DNA of 64,000 nucleotides from Pseudofabraea citricarpa (Eukaryota > Ascomycota > Leotiomycetes > Helotiales > Dermateaceae): contig JAPWGK010000037.1 of assembly GCA_029641185.1 (NCBI GenBank), positions 62,001-126,000 of the forward strand. The letters are read 5' to 3'. The position numbers and the translations under genes are program-made. The notes beneath the pieces were generated by a model. That model saw only the letters and a program-made list of their open reading frames with translations. It ran no database searches and was not told where the DNA came from. Positions within the stretch are counted from its first letter, which is position 1. Every line of letters starts with the position of its first letter. This document shows, piece by piece, positions 57,055-64,000 of the stretch.

Positions 57055-58158
57055 ATGGATGATCAGATTGATCATCTCCATGATCATTTGATCTGGGAAG
57101 GATGTGGTCACGAAACCCTGATTCCTCGAGCCCACTGCACATGCCCTGGCGGCATCTGCATAATGCCAATTGCCCAGCTTTACCCACTCTGGGGCAATTG
57201 TCTTTCATGTGAAACAGGTGCCAGTTTAGATCCACGAGTGTTAACGGCATTAGATGAAGAAACTAGACAGGTCAAAGAAACCAGACAAGGGCGAGTCGAC
57301 CTAGTGGAAGTCCAGGCACCCTCATTCCGAATGCAGCGAAGGTTACGACATCGGCAAAATGCACAACGAGAAAGAAACTTGTGGGCGGCCGAAGAAAGAG
57401 GAGTACTGGATGAAATGCACATCCGATCAAACTACTCTAGTGAGATGCTCACAAGATTGGTCGCGATTTCCGAGAGGTTGGAGCAGAGTTTCCGTAGGAC
57501 GCCAAATATTCCACCTACTTATTCGGAGAATCGAAGGCGAGTCTCACTTCGACATGCAATCTCTAGTCTACAGGGTGTTCAGACTTATCTATCGACTTCA
57601 CAGCCAACTAGAGAGGAGAGAGAAAGCCTTGACGCTGAACGACAACGCCAAGGGGATATCGAACTTGAAGCTATTCTCTTTAATATAGAGAGTCTTCGTG
57701 CGAATCTACCGGCTCTAGCGACTCCATTGAGCGCATCGGGTTCGTCGCGTTCACCAGGATCATTGCTTCCATCGAGTTCATTGCGTCCACGGGATCCATT
57801 TGAAGTCAGAAGAAGACAGTGGAGAGAACGACGTGATGTCGAACGACAGCAGAGAGAGGACCTAGTCGTCAGCACAGGAATTCTCACTGAGGTTCGCAAT
57901 CCGACGGGAGATCCATGCTCTATCTGCACAGATGATCTTCCCCATGAGGACGACCCTACAATCAGACTAACGTGTGGGCACGAATTTGGTCGCAGTTGCA
58001 TACTTACTTGGCTTAACAGAGCAAACACCTGTCCAAGTTGCAGAGAAAACGTCTTCGCGGACTACCCAGCTCTGTCAAACCTCAGAAATGATCCTCATCA
58101 ATGGGATACCCCAGAAGCGTACAGATCTCCAGCTGGTTCTGATGATGGCAGAGAGTAA
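57055..58158 (+). CDS. RING-type zinc finger protein, related to the 44.5 kb gene
   Basis: A single exon of 367 residues. The N-terminus carries a Cys/His cluster (CGHETLIPRAHCTCPGGIC and later CLSC) that probably binds zinc. The middle (about 75-275) is Arg/Glu-rich helix with a Ser/Pro linker. The C-terminal RING reads CSICTDDL, then LTCGHEFGRSCILTWL, then CPSC. As in the 44526-45485 protein, CGHEFG has Gly at a usual zinc-ligand position. The two proteins also share the plan of an N-terminal Cys cluster plus helical middle plus C-terminal RING, so they are probably diverged paralogues. E3 ubiquitin ligase activity is inferred from the family. No transmembrane segment. Confidence 0.78.
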   Translation: MDDQIDHLHDHLIWEGCGHETLIPRAHCTCPGGICIMPIAQLYPLWGNCLSCETGASLDPRVLTALDEETRQVKETRQGRVDLVEVQAPSFRMQRRLRHRQNAQRERNLWAAEERGVLDEMHIRSNYSSEMLTRLVAISERLEQSFRRTPNIPPTYSENRRRVSLRHAISSLQGVQTYLSTSQPTREERESLDAERQRQGDIELEAILFNIESLRANLPALATPLSASGSSRSPGSLLPSSSLRPRDPFEVRRRQWRERRDVERQQREDLVVSTGILTEVRNPTGDPCSICTDDLPHEDDPTIRLTCGHEFGRSCILTWLNRANTCPSCRENVFADYPALSNLRNDPHQWDTPEAYRSPAGSDDGRE

Positions 58159-61100
58159 GTGACTGGGCTATTGTCTTCGACTCTTCATTTCTTTTATTTT
58201 CTTTGGCACATATTCCACCGCAGTTATTTGTTCCTCGGTTTGGTGCTTTGATTTGGTTTGGTTTGAGTAAGCCATAAATTTCCCCAGGCCATAGTCATTC
58301 TACACTCAGATTAGGTACATAATTCAGATACTCTTTTCACCCACTTCTTTCGTTCACCTTTCTTCTTTGTGACTTTTCCGCACATGATCTTCATGTACTT
58401 GCCATCCCCCTTCCATCTCGCTAAATTGATTGTAATTGTCGAAGTCTTTCAACCCCCACCAAGTATTACGATATTGTATCATACTCTGTTTAGAATTATA
58501 ACTGCTGTTCCCATAAGTTCGAGCCACGTGCGTAACAAAGAAAAGCCTCTTGATTTGCAGTAAGAAGCGATCAAGGCATTATTTTATCTACCTTATAAAG
58601 AACTCGAGCTAGAGACCTATGTGTTAGCTTACCACAAATTTCTACATCATGTAGCTCCAGCTGTACACCATTTTATCCTTTCAATACTAATTCACAGCTC
58701 GTAATTTGTTGCTATAGAATTGACAAGTATCACCACTCACTGGAACACGGACAAAGAAGCACAGTAAAACAAAGCAAGACAAAGAACAGCCAAGGATACC
58801 TGGAGTGCAAGCCTAATATTTTCCGCATTGCACAGATAGGCCTTTTTTACGGCCAGAGAAAAGCAGAATCCCTGGAAACTCTGTACTGGTCTCTAATTAA
58901 GGTTTTCTGAAAGTAGGTAGCTGCCGCTTTTAGAGTCCCATAATTGCGAGCACACTGTTACAGCTATGATTCAAATTCCAGGCCGCTAGCTAGAAAGATG
59001 GGTTTCATTTTACCAGCGAATTTGAAATATCTTGCACTGATCTGGGACCAGCGAAGATTGTCGCTTCCCAACTCAGCCTAGCCATTGCTTCCTCGAATGG
59101 TAGTCTTTCTTGAAGATCTTTCTTCAAGTCCGAGTACTCATCTTCACTCGTATGAAAATCTCGCGGCATAGAAATAACATCCTCATACACTAAGGAGACT
59201 AGCTTCTGCTCGCGTATATCTCAAACTCAGCTGGGTACTTCGTGTAGTAACGTGATTAGCCGATGCCCCCATATTATACTAGCATGTTCTTCGTACTATA
59301 GTAATTCGTGACTTTCGTTCACGTGCTGAGCCGGTTCCAATTTAACTTTGGAGGCATTTTTATGCTGTATTTGTTGCCCAGTCACACATAAATTTGGGTT
59401 CATAATGGTTTTCTCAACGATCGCGGCCATCCTCGGTCTTCTGAGATTCTGGCTCTAGATATTTTGATACCATTTCCCCCTTCCTCAACTATTTTATATA
59501 CCCTGTTGTCGTGTTTTTCTCTGAGTAAGTATGCAGTAACTATTCCTCAAACCCCTATAACCATTTTACTTCCGGCACCCACTCCGAGTTCAGAGGTCTC
59601 TAAAGAGCTCCCCAAAGAAGCTCTAACGTGCGAAGTTAAAGTCTCAATTTACCTCACCGACGGCGATTTAATTAGTATGTAGGACGGTCTGGTTCGTTAG
59701 AAAAAGAATCAAACGAAATATTATTATTACAGCTGTTCCTTAGCCGATCATCATTTGGCAAGATGGCTACAGGATATTTCTTGCAGGATCCTACAGATAT
59801 GTGACGATAGTCACAATACAGAAGCCGATGAATTCATATAGATGCAATTGCCAACGAAAACGAGTCCAAAAACAATGCACCAACTGGAGACTTTCTAACC
59901 ATTTAATCCTTTGAATGATTCGACGTGGCGGGTGCGGGCGCTTCTCTAGACTATCTGGACTCTGGAGTATGGACGGGACCAGATGCGGAATATATTCCGA
60001 TTGGCTTCTGGATATGTAGTCATGCGTAGGAGCAGCAAAAGGCAAATTACAGAGTGATATAAGTTGGAAGCGTTGCAAGTACTATTAAAAGCATGGGAGT
60101 CACCCCGAATGACACCGAAGTAGAGACAGTTATTTTAGATAGAATCTCACCAAAATTGGGCTTGAATCATATTCAACCAGTTTAGTCAACGGTATGGCTA
60201 TTATAGGTAATTGTAGAATATAATTATCCCCGCAGTACCAGATTATTAGCCCCACAAATTAAAACGGCATACTAGGTACTAACTATCTCGTCTCCACGGC
60301 AAGATAGATCTAAAGTGCGTTTTGTAGAACATTTATGCGGCGGAAGATAACGTCAGGCAGCGTAGTACCCAGTCTATATTTCGGGGCTCTGATTACATGT
60401 ACTAATTGACATCTGCGTAATCGCAATATACGGGGGGATTCAAGTTCGAGACAAAGCTATCAAGCTTGGGGATTCTGCCTCGCGTAAATCGTAACTGTAG
60501 CTGCAGTACAGCAAAGCAAGCAGGCTCGGAGAACGGATTAAAATTTCACGCAGCTGTTGGGAAATGTCCTTACTAACAAACCACTTGCTTAGGCGATAAT
60601 TTATAGTACATTGTAGTTTGTGGGTCTAACAGACCGTTAAATAAGCGATCTACTAAATTTTTAGACGAGCCCCAACATCCCTTCTCCAGTACCGAGCCTT
60701 CACTACCAAACTCTAAACCAACTTCACCTCATTACACTAGACGGAATCTCCTCTCCCCGCACTATAGTTTCAAAAGCTGAGGTGTGTCAATTCTAGCAGG
60801 TGGGGAATCATACTACATGAGTCACTTTGTCGAGCAGGTTATGGGTTCGTTTACTTGATAAATAACCTCTAGTGAGTGACCTAACTTACCCTAGGTGCCT
60901 AGCGTACCAAAGAAATTTATTTTTGTGATAGCGCGCTGGAAAATCATTCTACTTACGCTAATACCAGGAATATTTTGCAGCGTTAGCTTAGAACCGGGAC
61001 GTGGTTCTTATCCCGAGTACGAAAGTGTCAGGTCGTGTTGCAGTTACTCAAGGTAAGCACGATTGAGGATGTCTGTTGGTGAGAGCAGTGATCAGTGTAA

Positions 61101-61433
61101 CTACCCGTGGAAAAATATAGAAATCAGTGCGAAGTGTGAATGGAAAATAAATTGGGTATCGATGAAGGCAGAATAAAACCAAAACAATCCCAGACTAATA
61201 TATCCGAATCCAAACAAACTCCCCATCTATCATTCAGTACTCCTCGTATGCCAAACTCCGAACCCAATGTGCCCTAATCCCACAAAGAAGATTCCAACGA
61301 CATCAAACAACCAAATCAAAACAGTCTCGCAAGTCTCGTCCTCGTGCTAATCAATACGATGCGTCTGTTGCAAGCATCAGCATAAACAAAGGGACCATGA
61401 AGAGGCCATATATTACAAGCATCCGAAGCCAGA
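58159..61433. other. Long gene-poor AT-rich region
   Basis: Over 3.2 kb with no intact gene. A coding-like minus-strand fragment at 59005-59190 is listed separately. The rest is AT-rich with many stops in all frames. No tRNA or transposon ends were recognised. Confidence 0.45.
59005..59190 (-). other. Coding-like fragment, unrecognised
   Basis: This is a 61-codon open frame with acidic, helix-like composition (SEDEYSDLKKDLQERLPFEE) and a GTG start. It may be the last exon or relic of a lost gene. Family not recognised. Confidence 0.25.
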
Positions 61434-61737
61434 TCAGTTAGCATTGACCAGTCTCCTGTAGGCCGAGAACTTGAGTCGCGGCTTCGTTGTGACCTTGATA
61501 TAGTAGGTCAATCGAAGCTTCAGGACAAAGCGCCTTGGAGCCTCTGGAAGCGGCATGTCAATCTTCACTCTATCACTTGGAAGGGTTACTGGGATTGTTC
61601 TTACCAGGGTCAGCCTTTACAACTGCAGCCTTTTTGGTCATAGAGCGTGTGACCGGCCGATGATTGTTGCCAGTCTTGCTCATGTTGTCAGTGGCCACTG
61701 GAAAGGCCACTGTTCGGGTAATCTTACGTCCAGACAT
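61434..61737 (-). CDS. Small basic protein of unknown function, two exons
   Basis: The model complement(join(61434..61543,61605..61737)) gives 80 residues, too short and too split to show as a long ORF. Exon 1 begins MSGRKITRTVAFPVATDNMS and contains TRSMTKKAAVV. Intron 1 (61 bp) has GTAAGA and a CTTCCAG acceptor with a TTGACAT branch-like site. Exon 2 reads EAPRRFVLKLRLTYYIKVTT and ends SAYRRLVNAN. An alternative acceptor at 61567 would add eight residues but leave a 37-nt intron. The protein is strongly basic with an amphipathic middle, perhaps nucleic-acid binding. It is divergent from the CxxC gene at 62177. No family recognised. Confidence 0.55.
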
Positions 61738-62176
61738 ACTCGCAGTGTGCCGAAAAGATGGGATCGTGTTTGAAACGTATATAAGGCTTTCTTTGAAGCG
61801 GTATACTGGGATTTGATAGTGGTGTGGACGTGTGTGTGTGTGTGTGTGAATGATTCGGGAGAAAGAAAGGGCGAATTTATGTGTTTAGTATGTTTAGACA
61901 ATCAGTGGAGCTAAGATTTAGTCAGTTCGAATTACAACGACGTTCTGAAAAGTAGTAGGTGCAAACATAGCTAGCGTGAGAGAGCGAGTAGTGATCTAAA
62001 CAGTCTGAATTGATTTCCGTAGTCCTACAAATACCCACCTTTATTCCTCTCTTTCTTTTACAACAACCACACAACACCACACTACACTACACAACACCAC
62101 ACACAACCATACACAACACATAAACAGTGAAACAATCTCCGATACCTTTGTTGAAGCATCAAAGTATCAAAACATA
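61738..62176. other. Divergent promoter region
   Basis: This is the shared upstream region of the small basic gene (minus) and the CxxC gene (plus). It has a TATATA motif near 61777, a GT dinucleotide run at about 61832-61848, and CA-rich repeats at about 62064-62120 just before the CxxC gene. Confidence 0.5.
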
Positions 62177-63487
62177 ATGGAGATGGATTTAACCACAGCA
62201 ACTGTATGTATTCGCACGCTCCACACAAGAACCAAAAGCTGACAGAAGGCACAGGACAAGCAAGCCCAACAAAGCACAGCTGGTAATAAACACCCCACCC
62301 CCTCCGTGACATAGCTTACCATGCTACATCACACCATGTGAGCTGTGTCGCTGACTTGAGACTGAATAGGCACAATTAAAGCTCCCAAAGTGAAAACAAA
62401 GAGCCGTAATTGTCGCACATGCTGCAACTGTGGGCACGTAGCTTCCACGGAGTGGATGAACGAGCCTCTCCCTTCACGGAACAAGTGCCAGAACTGTGGC
62501 GAGTCTCGAGACCGAAGGGCCAGAAAGAGCCCATCGGTGCCTACAGCCATGAGTGGAAACCCGGCCGGCAGCGACATACCTGCTCCTGTGCGAGTGAAAA
62601 CTGCCCCTAGCAGCAGCAACACCCTTGGCAACGGTGGAGCTGGTGGTAAGGACAAGACGCAGAGCAAGAAAAAGCACTCTCACCGGGGCGTAAAATGTCG
62701 AGGCAATGGGAGATACCTTCAGTGGGACTCCGAGGACGAGGAAGATGAGCGAAATGATAAATGCGGTCGTCTCGTGGGCACTGACGAGGACAGAGCCAAC
62801 GACGCAGCAATCAATAGCATGCTCATTTTTTCAGATTCCTCATCAAAGGGATCGTCCGAGCCAGAAGAGCTAAACGAGGTGATACTACCAGCTGAGGTAG
62901 AAAGGTTGCCAGTCAAGGTGGAGATGTTGCCTGTTGGACAAGGATCAAGTGTCCAAATCCAGTCTATAAAGCCGTTTCCTAATCCAGCGGGTGCGGCTTT
63001 CGTTCCTTCGATTCAGCAATCCATACAGGATGCTATGGCTTTGCTGAAGAAGATGATAGCTGAACAAGCACCAGACGACGTTGTCCAGTTCCATTGGGAA
63101 GTTGTAAAGCGCCTTGTGACACCGCCGACTGTGTCCATCCCTCCTGGGCTAGTCAAGGCAGGCGGTTGTCCAAAGCCTGGCAACAGGAAGGCCGGCGCAG
63201 TGAAAAAAGTCCCAACAGAGGCATCCAGGACTTCTGCACCGCCTGCCACTGGGCCAATTACGCGGAGAAGGAAGGTGGCCGTTTTGCCTGTGCGAGCGTC
63301 AGTTGAGCTGATGGCTTCAGATGGCATCCAAAGGTTGCTTTTCAAAGTCAAGAAGACTGGAAAGAAGAGGAGCCTTTCAGCTGTGGATGAAGCAGTCGAC
63401 TCCGTGGCCTCGATTGGGACTCGAAGGAAACTCTCACTGATCGAGGACCTCGAGCCCAACACGGCAAGAAAGAAGAGAAAAGGCTGA
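62177..63487 (+). CDS. CxxC zinc-type protein with a basic C-terminus
   Basis: The long frame opens at 62390 without an ATG, so a first exon is needed. ATG at 62177 (MEMDLTTAT) with a GTATGT donor joins in frame to an AAAG acceptor at 62402, giving join(62177..62203,62402..63487), 370 residues. The acceptor is only moderately good. The N-terminus then reads SRNCRTCCNCGHVAS...NKCQNCGESRDRRARK, two C-x2-C pairs that would chelate one zinc, similar in layout to short zinc-ribbon motifs of many ascomycete proteins of unknown role. The rest is disordered: a Lys-rich segment, acidic DSEDEEDERND, then alternating Pro/Lys/Arg segments with RKKRKG at the end, a likely nuclear signal. Start is uncertain. 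Confidence 0.55.
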
Positions 63488-64000
63488 GCCTCGGACACAC
63501 CAGTCCATACCTCAAATGTATGAGGACCCGATTCTTTCCAACTTCGAATCCAACGTTTGCATAGCTGAAGCTCCACGAAGGAGAAGGGCTCCGCTGCCAA
63601 GGCACACATTGAGATACCAACCAGACTTCCATCTCCACTTTACGAACACCTCAAAAGACCCTCCACAGTCAGCTAGACATGGTCACGACTCCCAAGAACT
63701 CAAAAACTCGCACAGTTCCGATAAAGAAAAAGGCCTTGACAAAAGAAGAAAAAACGAAGATGTCACATGCGTATAGTATGCAGCGACGACGGCTTACAAG
63801 GAGGAGAATTGTGTTTACAAACTGTAGTTTAAATAGCTTTACAACTTTGCTACGAGTACAAACGAATATAAGAAGATTACAAACCGCTTTCGTGAATCGC
63901 ATAGCAACAGCATGCAAAAAGAAAAAAGAAAAGAGAAAAGAAAAAAAGAAAAAAAGTAATTCTCTCTAGAATAGAGGGATAAAGTGTAATCCGTGAACTA
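63488..64000. other. 3' flank; possible start of another gene
   Basis: This is the downstream region of the CxxC gene. A basic frame from ATG at 63679 (MVTTPKNSKTRTVPIKKKAL) runs to 63969 through an A-rich tail. It could be the first exon of a gene beyond the window or chance. Confidence 0.3.

Overview
The window is nuclear DNA of a filamentous ascomycete (Pezizomycotina). Most genes carry short 45-130 bp introns with GTAAGT/GTATGT-type donors and a YAG acceptor, intergenic DNA is AT-rich, and the gene set is typically fungal (DUF6590 proteins, a NACHT-ankyrin protein, an UMTA-type methyltransferase, a siderophore-type MFS carrier, a berberine-bridge-type oxidase). A Leotiomycete is my best guess, but that is inference. 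I found no rRNA, tRNA, CRISPR array or intact transposon.

Layout. 0.2-17 kb holds mainly metabolic genes: a conserved Q/N-rich protein, a siderophore-type MFS transporter (six exons, one of 15 nt), an AMID-like FAD oxidoreductase, a membrane-anchored SDR, succinate-semialdehyde dehydrogenase and a secreted type-B carboxylesterase. The 4 kb between the divergent MFS and FAD genes has four copies of ATCWGATAA, the site of SreA/Fep1-type iron GATA repressors. 17.6-22 kb has a secreted ferritin-like protein and a methyltransferase split into 13 exons, six of them 24 nt or shorter. 22-33 kb looks accessory: three related DUF6590-type genes full of low-complexity repeats, a coiled-coil orphan with a 57-bp tandem repeat, decayed coding fragments, and a DEDD 3'-5' exonuclease with an in-frame TAA near its start. 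33-39 kb is mostly conserved nuclear genes (ERCC1/Rad10 homologue; RCC1 homologue with a lysine/alanine-rich tail) plus a four-exon CxC cysteine-rich protein. 40.9-43.2 kb is one uninterrupted ORF joining a Hac1-like bZIP to a C-terminal forkhead domain. 44-58 kb has two related RING-type proteins, a NACHT-ankyrin gene with an in-frame TGA just before its P-loop, and a secreted FAD-linked oxidase. 58-61 kb is almost empty; 61-64 kb has a divergent pair, an 80-residue basic protein and a CxxC zinc-type protein.

Functional links. The iron-responsive divergent pair is the best-supported link. The RING proteins, NACHT-ankyrin gene and DUF6590 trio are fast-evolving accessory families rather than a pathway. 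No PKS, NRPS or terpene core enzyme is present, so the redox genes do not form a recognisable biosynthetic cluster. Exon coordinates come from reading frame, splice motifs and family alignment by eye; none is backed by transcript data.
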